From assembly GCA_910576815.1 (NCBI GenBank), contig CAJTKA010000031.1, positions 1 to 40,823 of the forward strand: DNA of 40,823 nt. Reading direction: 5' to 3'. This document shows positions 23,824 through 32,540 of the stretch, piece after piece. Under the pieces are notes generated by a model. That model searched no databases, was not told where the DNA came from, and was given only the letters and a program-made list of their open reading frames with translations. Each line of letters starts with the position of its first letter. Position 1 is the stretch's first letter. This DNA comes from an uncultured Lachnospiraceae bacterium. Its GTDB lineage: Bacteria > Bacillota > Clostridia > Lachnospirales > Lachnospiraceae. The position numbers and the translations under genes were made by a program.

Positions 23824-25440
23824 ATGAAACTAAATGAACAGGGATTGGCGGACAGGGCTGCATGGCAGGCGGCAGGCTATGCGCTTCCGAACTATGACCG
23901 CGCGCAGGTGACAAAGGCTACGCGGGAAAATCCGTTCTGGATTCATTTTGGCGCAGGTAACATTTTCCGCGCCTATCAGGCCAGAGTCGTGCAGGAGCTC
24001 ATAAACGACGGCGTTCTGGACAGGGGGCTGGTCGTGGCGGAAGGGTTTGACTATGAGATCATCGAAAAGATGAACCGTCCGCACGACGATTACGGCATTG
24101 CCGTGACACTGAAAGCAGACGGCAGCATTGAGAAAGCAGTTGTGGGAAGCGTGGTGGAATCTCATATCCTGGATTCCGAAAACGATGTGGAGTTTGAGAG
24201 ATTAAAAGAAATCTTTACCAAAGATTCGCTGCAGATGGCGTCCTTTACAATCACGGAAAAAGGTTACAGTCTGGTGAACGGCAAAGGTGAATTGCTGGCG
24301 GATGTGGAGAAGGATTTTCAGGCAGGCCCGCAAAAGCCCGCCAGCTATATCGGTAAAGTGGCGGCTTTACTGTATACGCGTTTCCTTGCGGGGGAAAAGC
24401 CGCTTGCTATGGTAAGCATGGATAACTGCTCCCACAACGGCGATAAGCTGTACGCAGCAATCGACAGATTCGCAAAAGAATGGGTCGATCGTAAGCTGGC
24501 GGATGAAGGGTTTGCGGCATATATCAACGATCCCGCAAAAGTGTCCTTCCCGTGGAGCATGATCGACAAGATCACGCCCCGCCCCGACGCGTCGGTGGAG
24601 CAGATGTTAAAAGAAGATGGCGTGGAGGAACTGGATCCTGTCATCACCACGAGGCATACTTATGTGGCGCCGTTTGTCAATGCGGAGGAGTGCGAGTATC
24701 TTGTGATCGAAGACGCTTTTCCGAACGGCAGACCGCCATTGGAAAAGGGCGGCCTGATTTTTACACAGAGAGAGACCGTTGATAAAGTGGAGAAAATGAA
24801 GGTCTGCACCTGCTTAAATCCGTTGCATACCTGTCTGGCGGTATTCGGATGTCTTCTGGGGTATGAAAAGATCTCCGAGGAGATGAAGGATGCGGAGCTT
24901 ACCGCACTGATCGGGGAAGTCGGGTATCGAGAAGGACTGCCAGTTGTAATCAACCCGGGAATCCTCGATCCCACGGAATTTATTGATACGGTGATCCAGG
25001 TACGCCTGCCGAATCCTTTTATGCCGGATACGCCGCAGCGTATCGCGACAGACACGTCGCAGAAGTTGGCGATTCGTTTCGGAGAGACGATCAAGGCATA
25101 TCAGGCTGCGCCCGATAAGGACGTGAACGATCTGAAGCTGATCCCGCTTTTGTTTGCGGGCTGGCTGCGCTATCTGATGGCTGTTGACGATACGGGGAAG
25201 GCCTTTGCGTTAAGCCCCGACCCGCTGCTTGACACCGTCTGCCCGTATGTGGCGAAACTTGAGCTGGGAGGGAGTGTTGATGCGGAGAGCCTGCGCCCTG
25301 TTCTGGAAAATGAAAAAATTTTTGGTGTGAATTTGTATGAAGTGGGTATGGCGGACAAGGTGATATCGTATTTGAAGGAGATGATTGCGGGACCGGGGGC
25401 GGTACGCGAGACATTGAAAAAATATGTCCCTAAAAAATAG
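23824..25440 (+). CDS. uxuB: Fructuronate reductase (mannitol dehydrogenase family)
   Basis: A 538-residue NAD-linked long-chain polyol dehydrogenase that reduces D-fructuronate to D-mannonate. It has the N-terminal nucleotide fold IHFGAGNIFRAYQARVV, then MVSMDNCSHNGDKLY, KVSFPWSMIDKITPRP, and the active-site region CLNPLHTCLAVFGCLLGY. It is a little longer than the E. coli protein. GGAGG precedes the ATG. It directly follows uxuA, which fits the pathway order. The family also includes tagaturonate reductase and mannitol dehydrogenase, but the uxuA neighbour favours fructuronate. Confidence 0.9.
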   Translation: MKLNEQGLADRAAWQAAGYALPNYDRAQVTKATRENPFWIHFGAGNIFRAYQARVVQELINDGVLDRGLVVAEGFDYEIIEKMNRPHDDYGIAVTLKADGSIEKAVVGSVVESHILDSENDVEFERLKEIFTKDSLQMASFTITEKGYSLVNGKGELLADVEKDFQAGPQKPASYIGKVAALLYTRFLAGEKPLAMVSMDNCSHNGDKLYAAIDRFAKEWVDRKLADEGFAAYINDPAKVSFPWSMIDKITPRPDASVEQMLKEDGVEELDPVITTRHTYVAPFVNAEECEYLVIEDAFPNGRPPLEKGGLIFTQRETVDKVEKMKVCTCLNPLHTCLAVFGCLLGYEKISEEMKDAELTALIGEVGYREGLPVVINPGILDPTEFIDTVIQVRLPNPFMPDTPQRIATDTSQKLAIRFGETIKAYQAAPDKDVNDLKLIPLLFAGWLRYLMAVDDTGKAFALSPDPLLDTVCPYVAKLELGGSVDAESLRPVLENEKIFGVNLYEVGMADKVISYLKEMIAGPGAVRETLKKYVPKK

Positions 25441-25496
25441 GGAGCATAATAAGGATATATGATTAAGGGGATAGAGTGATACTTAGGGAGGTGCTT

Positions 25497-26456
25497 ATGA
25501 AGCTGGTAGTTTTGGAGCGAAACAGCGTAGGAACGGATGTTGACGTGAGCTGTTTTGAGAAATTCGGAGAAGTGGAATATTATCCGAATACCGTGGCGGA
25601 GAATACGGCGGAGCGGGTAAAGGATGCGGATATCATCATCTCAAACAAAGCGCCGATGAATGAAAGTACGCTGAAAAACGCGCCGAACGTGAAGCTGATC
25701 TGTCTGTTTGCCACAGGTTTTGACTGTGTGGATCTGGCTTACTGCAAGAGCCGCGGCATCAAGGTGGCCAATGTGGTGAACTACAGCACGGCGGCAGTGG
25801 TGCAGCATACGATTTTGCTGGCGCTGGCACTGGAGGAAAAGCTGGCCTTTTATGACGATTATGTGAAGTCGGGTGCGTATGCGGCGCAGGACCGTTTTTC
25901 TAATTTTGACAGGACATTCGGCGAGTTGGACGGTAAGATCTGGGGCATTGTGGGAATGGGTAATATCGGCCGCAGAGTAGCCAAAGTGGCGCAGGCTCTG
26001 GGGTGTAAAGTGATTTTTTACTCTGCGTCCGGCAAGAGCAGCTGCACGGAATATGAGCGGGTGGAATTTGAAGAATTGCTTGCACAGTCAGATATTTTGT
26101 CGCTTCATTGTCCGCTGAGCGACAGGACTAAGGGTCTCATGAATCGGGAAGCTTTTTCTAAAATGAAACAGACGGCGATCCTCGTCAATGTGGCGAGAGG
26201 TCCGGTGGTGGATACGCGGGCGCTTTACGAGGCGTTGACGACGGGACAGATCGCGGCGGCAGGACTGGACGTGCTGGAAAACGAACCGATTGCGAAAGAT
26301 GATCCGCTGGGCAGTATTACGGACAGTACGAAACTGATCATTACTCCGCACATGGCCTGGGCGAGCAAGGAGGCGAGGGAACGCCTGGTGGGCGAAGTGA
26401 TGGAAAATATGCAGGCTTTTCTCAATGGAGAAGAGCGAAATATCGTTAATGGATAA
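25497..26456 (+). CDS. D-2-hydroxyacid dehydrogenase (NAD)
   Basis: A 319-residue dehydrogenase of the D-isomer-specific family. The NAD motif is GIVGMGNIGRRVAKVAQALG; the catalytic residues are Arg in VNVARGPVVDTRALYE, Glu in GLDVLENEP and His in ITPHMAWAS. It may reduce glyoxylate, hydroxypyruvate or a longer keto acid. A position after uxuAB suggests a keto acid from sugar-acid breakdown. The start at 25497 has GGGAGG before it; an ATA seven codons earlier is unlikely. Confidence 0.9.
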   Translation: MKLVVLERNSVGTDVDVSCFEKFGEVEYYPNTVAENTAERVKDADIIISNKAPMNESTLKNAPNVKLICLFATGFDCVDLAYCKSRGIKVANVVNYSTAAVVQHTILLALALEEKLAFYDDYVKSGAYAAQDRFSNFDRTFGELDGKIWGIVGMGNIGRRVAKVAQALGCKVIFYSASGKSSCTEYERVEFEELLAQSDILSLHCPLSDRTKGLMNREAFSKMKQTAILVNVARGPVVDTRALYEALTTGQIAAAGLDVLENEPIAKDDPLGSITDSTKLIITPHMAWASKEARERLVGEVMENMQAFLNGEERNIVNG

Positions 26457-26476
26457 GCGATTACATGTTCTTAGCT

Positions 26477-26490
26477 TTGCGATTTCGCAA
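26477..26490. promoter_or_regulatory. Perfect dyad before the deaminase gene
   Basis: TTGCGA and TCGCAA at 26477-26490 with 2 nt between, in the 92-nt gap before the SAH/MTA deaminase gene. It could be an operator. No T-run or promoter match is clear next to it. Confidence 0.3.
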
Positions 26491-26548
26491 TCAGTATTGT
26501 GCTGTGATGGTTTGGCAATGATTCTAGATAAAGAAAGGGAGCATAAGG

Positions 26549-27850
26549 ATGGGAATCGAGATAAGAGATGCGTTGGCGGTTTTGCCGCAGGGCGCGGAAG
26601 ATGTGGTGCGGGAGACATCGATCTATGTGGAAGGAGACAGGATTGCGGGAGTCGGAGCAAAGCCGGCGGGTTTTACTGCTGACAAGGTCATTGACGGGAA
26701 GGATAAGCTGGTGATCCCGGGACTGATTAATTGTCATACCCATTCCTATATGTCCTTTATGCGAAATGCGGCGGATGATCTTTCTTTTATGGACTGGTTG
26801 TTTGGCACCATTGATCCACTGGAGCAGCAGATGTCAGACGAGGATACATACTGGGGTGCAAATCTGGCTATCATCGAGATGATGAAGAGCGGCACCACCT
26901 GCTTTAACGATATGCAGATGAACATCCATCAGACCACCCGCGCAGTGAAAGAATCCGGAATGCGGGCTGTGATCTGCCGCGGTCTTGTAGGAAGCGGTAA
27001 TGATGAGGCAGGACAGTCGCGTCTGCGTCAGGCATACGAGGAGAGGGATGCAGCAAAGGACTGTGACAGACTCACTTTTAAGCTGGGACCGCATGCGCCT
27101 TACACATGTGACGATGCGTTTTTAAAAATTGTGGCGGCTGAAGCAAAAAAAGAACATATGGGCATTCATGTGCATCTGTCGGAGAGTGAGAGTGAGATTT
27201 CACAGATTCAGGAAAAGTATGGCTGTACGCCGATTGCGCTGGCAGAGAAATGCGGGATTTTCGATGTGCCTGCCATCGCTGCGCACTGTGTGCAGGTGAC
27301 GGATGAAGACATCGAGATTTTAAAGCGGAAAAACGTCAGCGTCGTGACCAATCCGGCCAGCAATATGAAGTTGGGAAACGGTTTTGCACCCATTGCAAAA
27401 ATGCTTGATGCAGGGGTGAATGTGTGTCTTGGCACAGACGGCGCTGCCAGCAACAACTGTCTGAATATGTTTCATGAGCTGAGTCTGCTGACACTGATCC
27501 ACAAAGGCACGGGCAGGACGCCCCAGTGTGTCAGCGCGAAAGAAGGATTTCGCATTGCCACCATAAACGGTGCGAAGGCGCTTGGTCTGGAAAAGGAGAT
27601 TGGCTCCATTGAGACGGGGAAAAAGGCGGATCTGGCCATTCTCGATTTGAATACGCCTTCCCTTACGCCGCGAAATAATCTGATTGCGGGTCTGTCCTAC
27701 TCTGCAAACGGCTCTGAAGTGGACACGGTGATCATTAACGGAAAAGTTACCATGGAAGGACGAAAGATTCTGACGATGGACGAGGCGCTGGTCTATCAAA
27801 AGATACAGGATATTATCGTAAAGATGGGACTTGACAGGAAAGTTTATTGA
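26549..27850 (+). CDS. mtaD: S-adenosylhomocysteine/methylthioadenosine deaminase (amidohydrolase)
   Basis: A 433-residue metal-dependent amidohydrolase. The metal site is seen in NCHTHSYMSFMRNAADDL, GIHVHLSESESEI, IAAHCVQV and LGTDGAASNNCLNMF, which are the hallmarks of the MtaD/ATZ-TRZ group. It converts SAH to S-inosylhomocysteine or MTA to methylthioinosine. The ribosome site is AAAGGGAG. With adenosylhomocysteinase two genes further on, the group handles the by-product of methylation. Some relatives prefer other deaminable compounds, so the exact substrate is uncertain. Confidence 0.85.
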   Translation: MGIEIRDALAVLPQGAEDVVRETSIYVEGDRIAGVGAKPAGFTADKVIDGKDKLVIPGLINCHTHSYMSFMRNAADDLSFMDWLFGTIDPLEQQMSDEDTYWGANLAIIEMMKSGTTCFNDMQMNIHQTTRAVKESGMRAVICRGLVGSGNDEAGQSRLRQAYEERDAAKDCDRLTFKLGPHAPYTCDDAFLKIVAAEAKKEHMGIHVHLSESESEISQIQEKYGCTPIALAEKCGIFDVPAIAAHCVQVTDEDIEILKRKNVSVVTNPASNMKLGNGFAPIAKMLDAGVNVCLGTDGAASNNCLNMFHELSLLTLIHKGTGRTPQCVSAKEGFRIATINGAKALGLEKEIGSIETGKKADLAILDLNTPSLTPRNNLIAGLSYSANGSEVDTVIINGKVTMEGRKILTMDEALVYQKIQDIIVKMGLDRKVY

Positions 27851-27958
27851 TAAGTGGTACGATTTTTCCTCAATTTGGTTATTTTTCTGGTATTGAGAAA
27901 AAAGTTCTGCTATAATATATATAATAGCCTTTAGGGATTACATAAGGGAGGAAATATT

Positions 27959-29191
27959 ATGCTGGCAACACTGATTCCATACTTTGACAAGGATATGAAG
28001 GTCTCCGCCTATGCGCTGGTGTCGCAGAGAGAAAACTGTCTTCTGAATCCGCCGATCTTCGGTTCGAGCAGTCCCAACGGTCTGGCAGATATTGACGGCG
28101 TGGAGATCGTTCACAATATTGGAATTGACACTCTTTCACCGGGGACCGACGTATTGATTCCGGTAAGTCATATCGCAGTGTTTTCTTCTGATTTGGAGGT
28201 GCAGTGCGAAGACCTCCGGGGCAGGGTAGTTTTTGTGTTTGATAATGGGGTAGAAAATACGGAAGCTTACAGAAATCGGTTTGCACAACTTAAGGAAGAG
28301 GGCTATAAACTTGCCATATCGAAACTTCCCGTGAGTAAATATGAGGAAAATAAAGAGATTCTGAAACTGATGGACTATATCATATTGGATCAGACAGAAG
28401 TGGACCTCTCCAAGGTGAAGATCTACTTCAGACGTCAGTATCCGCAAATCAAGATCTGTGTGGGTAACATCGGCACTCAGGAAATTTTCGACAGTTTGAA
28501 AGACGATGATAATTTTTATCGGTTTGAGGGACCGTTTTACCGCATTCCGATCACGAAAGGTGAGACGGAGGTTTCCCCGCTCAAGATCAACTATCTGGAA
28601 CTCATGAATATCGTAAACGATGTGGATTTTGAGTTAACAAAGGCGGCGGATGTCATTGGGCGTGATACCGCGCTGGTGGTGGAACTTTTAAAAATGGTAA
28701 ATCATATTGCCATCAATTCTCAGGTAACATCCATCCGGCATGCGGCGGCGATCTTAGGACAGCGCGAATTGAAAAAGTGGATCAACACCGTGATCACCAA
28801 GGAGTTGTGTGCGGACAGGCCGAACGAGGTTGCTCGTACTTCCATGCTGCGCGCAAAGTTTATGGAGTGTCTGGCGCCTGTCTTTGGGCTGGGGATGAAG
28901 TCGGCCGAGGTCTTTTTGATGGGACTGTTTTCTATTCTGGATATTATTCTGAATATGCCGATGGAAGAGGCACTAAAGATGGTTACGGTCTCGAAGGAGA
29001 TCGAGGATGCACTGGTGCGCAGAAAGGGAGATTTGGCTGGGATTTACTCCTTTGTAGTCAGCTATGAGGCGGCGGACTGGCAGGAGATCAGCAGACAGCT
29101 CATCGTACTGAATGTAGATACCGATACCATTTATCAGGCGTACACGGAAACGGTGTGCTGGTATAAGGAAATGTTTTTCGAGACGAATTAG
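27959..29191 (+). CDS. Degenerate EAL plus HDOD signalling protein
   Basis: A 410-residue protein of the YuxH type. The N-terminal half (about 1-195) is an EAL-like fold in which the signature reads AYALVSQREN; the glutamate of EAL is alanine, so cyclic di-GMP cleavage is not expected. The C-terminal half (about 205-395) is an HDOD domain: PLKINYLELMNIVNDVD, then VVELLKMVNHIAINSQ, SIRHAAAILGQRELKKWINTV. HDOD proteins are thought to serve as signalling scaffolds without enzyme activity. A TATAAT-rich stretch at 27911-27925 and GGGAGG precede the gene. It sits between two SAH-handling genes, 13 nt before ahcY. Confidence 0.88.
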   Translation: MLATLIPYFDKDMKVSAYALVSQRENCLLNPPIFGSSSPNGLADIDGVEIVHNIGIDTLSPGTDVLIPVSHIAVFSSDLEVQCEDLRGRVVFVFDNGVENTEAYRNRFAQLKEEGYKLAISKLPVSKYEENKEILKLMDYIILDQTEVDLSKVKIYFRRQYPQIKICVGNIGTQEIFDSLKDDDNFYRFEGPFYRIPITKGETEVSPLKINYLELMNIVNDVDFELTKAADVIGRDTALVVELLKMVNHIAINSQVTSIRHAAAILGQRELKKWINTVITKELCADRPNEVARTSMLRAKFMECLAPVFGLGMKSAEVFLMGLFSILDIILNMPMEEALKMVTVSKEIEDALVRRKGDLAGIYSFVVSYEAADWQEISRQLIVLNVDTDTIYQAYTETVCWYKEMFFETN

Positions 29192-29204
29192 GAGGAAATC
29201 ATCA

Positions 29205-30452
29205 ATGAGCAGTGAAATCAGAGACATTCATCTTGCCGAATCCGGTGAGAGAAAGATTGAGTGGGTAAAAAGAAACTGTGATCTTCTTCGCACTCTGGAA
29301 AAGGAATTTAGTGAGAGTAAGCCGTTTTCGGGCAAGAAAGTAACGCTGTCCGTGCACTTGGAGGCCAAGACCGCATATCTGTGTCTGGTGCTGGCGGCAG
29401 GCGGGGCAAAGATGTATGTAACGGGTTCCAACCCTTTGTCTACGCAGGATGATGTGGCGGCAGCACTTGTAAAGGCGGGACTTGAGGTGCACGCCTGGTA
29501 CGATGCGACGCCCGAAGAATATGAAAACCATATCCGCGCAGTGTTGGAAGCAGGGCCGAATATCATCATCGATGACGGCGGTGATCTGGTCAATATGGTG
29601 CATAAGGAAATGAAGCACCTGATCCCGAATATCATCGGCGGCTGTGAGGAGACCACCACGGGTATCATTCGTCTGGAGGCCATGAATAAGGCGGGTGAAT
29701 TAAAGTTCCCCATGGTGCGCGTCAACAATGCGGCCTGCAAGCATTTCTTTGATAATAGATACGGCACGGGGCAGTCCGTTTGGGACGGTATCAACAGAAC
29801 CACGAACCTGATCGTTGCAGGCAAGATCGTCGTCGTGGCAGGCTATGGCTGGTGCGGTAAAGGTACCGCCATGAGAGCGAAAGGTCTGGGTGCGCGGGTC
29901 ATTGTCACGGAAATCGATCCGATCAAGGCGATCGAGGCAGTGATGGACGGCTTTGATGTGATGCCGATGAAGGAAGCTGCGAAAGTAGGCGATTTTTTCA
30001 TTACCGTAACAGGCTGCGACGGCGTTATTGACAAAGAAGACTTTGCCGAGATGAAAGAGGGCGCGATCCTCTGTAATGCGGGGCATTTTGACTGCGAGAT
30101 CGACATGGCGTGGCTGAAAGCCAACGCGGTAGAGTGCAGAGAGCAGAGAAAGAATATCATGGGCTATAAGCTGCCTACGGGACAGTGGATCTTCGTGTTG
30201 GCGGTGGGGCGTCTCGTAAATCTGGCGGCAGGCGACGGGCATCCCGCGGAGATCATGGATATGAGCTTTGCGATCCAGGCGCTTTCCGCGAAGTATCTGG
30301 TGGAACACGCAAGCGAGCTCACTGAAAAGCTGATCGATGTACCCGAAGAAGTGGATAAGGATGTAGCGAAAAGAAAACTTGCCTTCCTTGGGAAAGAGAT
30401 CGATGTGCTGACACCCGAGCAGGAGAGGTATCTGAACAGTTACAGTTTATAA
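29205..30452 (+). CDS. ahcY: Adenosylhomocysteinase
   Basis: A 415-residue NAD-dependent cytosolic enzyme that splits S-adenosylhomocysteine to homocysteine and adenosine. The NAD motif is VVVAGYGWCGKGTAMRAKGL, with VTEIDPIKAIEA after it. Active-site parts are seen in LSVHLEAKTAY, DDGGDLVNMVH, CEETTTGIIRLEAM and VNNAACKHFFDNRYGTGQS, which keeps the lysine and aspartate. The length matches the shorter bacterial and archaeal form. AGGAGG precedes the ATG. A strong terminator follows. Most Firmicutes use Pfs/LuxS instead, so the presence of AhcY is a useful lineage marker. Confidence 0.96.
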   Translation: MSSEIRDIHLAESGERKIEWVKRNCDLLRTLEKEFSESKPFSGKKVTLSVHLEAKTAYLCLVLAAGGAKMYVTGSNPLSTQDDVAAALVKAGLEVHAWYDATPEEYENHIRAVLEAGPNIIIDDGGDLVNMVHKEMKHLIPNIIGGCEETTTGIIRLEAMNKAGELKFPMVRVNNAACKHFFDNRYGTGQSVWDGINRTTNLIVAGKIVVVAGYGWCGKGTAMRAKGLGARVIVTEIDPIKAIEAVMDGFDVMPMKEAAKVGDFFITVTGCDGVIDKEDFAEMKEGAILCNAGHFDCEIDMAWLKANAVECREQRKNIMGYKLPTGQWIFVLAVGRLVNLAAGDGHPAEIMDMSFAIQALSAKYLVEHASELTEKLIDVPEEVDKDVAKRKLAFLGKEIDVLTPEQERYLNSYSL

Positions 30453-30468
30453 GAAGAAATGAATGGAT

Positions 30469-30496
30469 GCCGGGCAGGTTACGCTGCCCGGCTTTT
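30469..30496 (+). terminator. Rho-independent terminator after ahcY
   Basis: GCCGGGCAG (30469-30477) and CTGCCCGGC (30484-30492) pair perfectly around a 6-nt loop and are followed by TTTT. It lies 17 nt before the response regulator start. Confidence 0.92.
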
Positions 30497-30512
30497 CCAA
30501 TGGGGGTACTCA

Positions 30513-31199
30513 ATGAAGCGATTTTTTTTATTAGAAGATGATCTGAGTTTGATAAACGGGCTCATCTTTGCCTTAAAGAAGCAGGGGTATGAGGTGACGG
30601 TCGCGCGCACCACGAGAGAGGCGGCTGCGTTGTGGGAGAAAGAGACCTACGATCTGGCGGTTTTGGATGTATCGCTTCCCGACGGCTCCGGCTTTGATTT
30701 CTGTAAAAAACTGCGGGAAACGTCTAAGATACCCGTACTGTTTTTGACGGCAGCCGACGAGGAGACGGATATCATCATGGGCCTTGATATCGGGGGCGAT
30801 GATTATGTGACGAAGCCCTTCAAGCTGGCGATTTTTCTGTCGCGGATCAACGCTTTATTGCGCAGAAGCGATAACTTTAGCGCTGCCGACACGGAACTTG
30901 CTTCTAATGATATCTGCGTGCAGCTTTTAAAAGGCGAAGTCTATAAGAAAGGGCAGCTGCTCGATTTGACGGCCAGTGAGTATAAACTGCTATGCTTATT
31001 TTTGGAAAATCCCGACAGAATCCTTTCTGCGGAACAGATCTTGGGGAAGCTGTGGGACTGCAACGAGAGTTATATTGACAACAATTCCCTTACCGTGTAT
31101 ATCCGCAGGCTGAGAACGAAGATCGAGGATGATCCGGGGGAGCCGAAGCGGATCGTGACAGTGCGGGGGATGGGGTATAAGTGGAGTACGGCGGAGTGA
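30513..31199 (+). CDS. OmpR/PhoB-family response regulator
   Basis: A 228-residue two-domain regulator. The receiver domain (about 1-118) has LLEDD, the phosphate acceptor Asp52 in AVLDVSLPDGSG, Thr in FLTAAD and Lys in YVTKPF. The C-terminal winged helix (about 130-226) shows LDLTASEYKLLCLFLENP, NNSLTVYIRRLRTKIE and VRGMGYKW. It would bind pairs of direct repeats one helical turn apart, as seen at 32367 and 32468. The start at 30513 has GGGGGT before it; the open frame extends upstream through the ahcY terminator. Kinase gene 53 nt downstream. Confidence 0.95.
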   Translation: MKRFFLLEDDLSLINGLIFALKKQGYEVTVARTTREAAALWEKETYDLAVLDVSLPDGSGFDFCKKLRETSKIPVLFLTAADEETDIIMGLDIGGDDYVTKPFKLAIFLSRINALLRRSDNFSAADTELASNDICVQLLKGEVYKKGQLLDLTASEYKLLCLFLENPDRILSAEQILGKLWDCNESYIDNNSLTVYIRRLRTKIEDDPGEPKRIVTVRGMGYKWSTAE

Positions 31200-31252
31200 G
31201 GAGTTTCGCAGGCAGCAATTACGGAAGTGTATCGTGAATGGGGTGATAGATT

Positions 31253-32347
31253 ATGACAAGAATCATGGCAAACAGAAAGGTCAAAAGGTTGTTCTGCGGG
31301 ATGATTGCCTGTATGGGGGCTTTTACGGCGGTCTCGGTAATATTTATGTACTTGAAAGTGGGAAAAGAAGCGCTTCCCATTTTATTTTTTTCTGTATGTA
31401 TGAGCGGCGGGATTTTGTTTCTCTGCTACCGTTATTTTCAGGAGCAGCACGGGATCATGGAAGACGCCATTTCGCAGATTACGGAATACATCGCGGGCAG
31501 CAGGGATATTACGATCGAGTGCAATGACGAGGGCGAATTATATAGACTATTTCATGAAGTCAACTCTCTGGTTTCTATTCTAAACGCCCATGCTGAGAAA
31601 GAAAAAAGCGCTAAGAAATTTTTAAAGCAGACCATCTCCGATATTTCACACCAGCTAAAGACACCGCTTGCCGCTCTCAATATTTATAACGGCATTTTGC
31701 AGGAGGAGACAGAAAACTTTGTGGTAGGGCAGGAATCGGCAGCAAATAGGAACGGAAAATTTGCGTCAGTGAATCGGGGCGACCTTACGACGATGCAGGA
31801 GTTTATCAGACTTTCCGAGCAGGAAATGGACCGCATCGAGACGCTGGTGCAAAATCTCCTAAAAATCACCAAACTGGACGCGGGCATGATCGTGTTGGAG
31901 AAGTCCATGGAAAATGTGGCTGATTTTGCCGAAAGGGTAAGGGATTCCTTTGCGTACCGCACCAGTCAGGAGGGAAAAGAAATCATTTTGGCGGGCGATG
32001 AAAGTGTCACGCTTCTCTGTGATAAAAACTGGATCATTGAGGCGGTCAGCAACCTTGTCAAAAACGCCCTTGACCACACGGGGGAGGGCGGCGTGATTCG
32101 TATCGAGTGGAAAGCCTTCGATACTTTTGTGCAGATCACGGTGAAGGACAACGGAAGCGGTATCGATCCTGAGGATCTCTATCATATCTTTAAGCGGTTT
32201 TACAGAAGCCGCTATTCCAAGGACACGCAGGGCATCGGACTGGGGCTGCCTTTGACGAAAGCGATCGTGGAGACGCACGGCGGGACGATCGAAGTGGACA
32301 GTACGCCAGGGGAGGGGACTTCTTTTATCTTAAACTTTATGAGATGA
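31253..32347 (+). CDS. Sensor histidine kinase
   Basis: A 364-residue membrane kinase. Two helices at about 13-34 and 41-60 lie close together with almost no outside loop, so it belongs to the intramembrane-sensing type. A HAMP-like linker leads to the dimerisation domain with His133 in SDISHQLKTPLAAL. The ATP domain has N-box NLVKNALDHTGEGG, G1 VKDNGSGIDPEDL, F-box IFKRFYR and G2 GIGLGLPLTKAIVE. Kinases without a sensor loop often work with a neighbouring ABC transporter as the true sensor, as in BceRS. The genes at 32541 and 33242 fit that role. Confidence 0.95.
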   Translation: MTRIMANRKVKRLFCGMIACMGAFTAVSVIFMYLKVGKEALPILFFSVCMSGGILFLCYRYFQEQHGIMEDAISQITEYIAGSRDITIECNDEGELYRLFHEVNSLVSILNAHAEKEKSAKKFLKQTISDISHQLKTPLAALNIYNGILQEETENFVVGQESAANRNGKFASVNRGDLTTMQEFIRLSEQEMDRIETLVQNLLKITKLDAGMIVLEKSMENVADFAERVRDSFAYRTSQEGKEIILAGDESVTLLCDKNWIIEAVSNLVKNALDHTGEGGVIRIEWKAFDTFVQITVKDNGSGIDPEDLYHIFKRFYRSRYSKDTQGIGLGLPLTKAIVETHGGTIEVDSTPGEGTSFILNFMR

Positions 32348-32366
32348 TATTCGCAATTCCTACAAA

Positions 32367-32383
32367 ATTGTAGTCTGATTGTA
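32367..32383 (+). promoter_or_regulatory. Paired ATTGTA site 1, likely response regulator box
   Basis: ATTGTA at 32367-32372 and 32378-32383, 11 bp apart start to start. The first repeat is also half of a perfect dyad CTACAA/TTGTAG (32360-32373). TTATAT, a possible -10, lies 22 nt further on at 32406. Confidence 0.55.
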
Positions 32384-32467
32384 ATAGGAATGTTGGAATC
32401 CTTTGTTATATTGACGTTATTCGAATAAACACACAGGTAATTGAGAAACACATTCAAGATAATTGGA

Positions 32468-32484
32468 ATTGTACAATTATTGTA
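32468..32484 (+). promoter_or_regulatory. Paired ATTGTA site 2, likely response regulator box
   Basis: ATTGTA at 32468-32473 and 32479-32484, again 11 bp apart. The first repeat is inside the perfect palindrome AATTGTACAATT (32467-32478). AATAAT at 32504-32509 could be the -10. The ABC ATPase starts at 32541. Confidence 0.55.
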
Positions 32485-32540
32485 AAGATGTGATGAGTTT
32501 CGCAATAATCTGCCTGACAAAGAGGGAAAAGGAGGATAAC

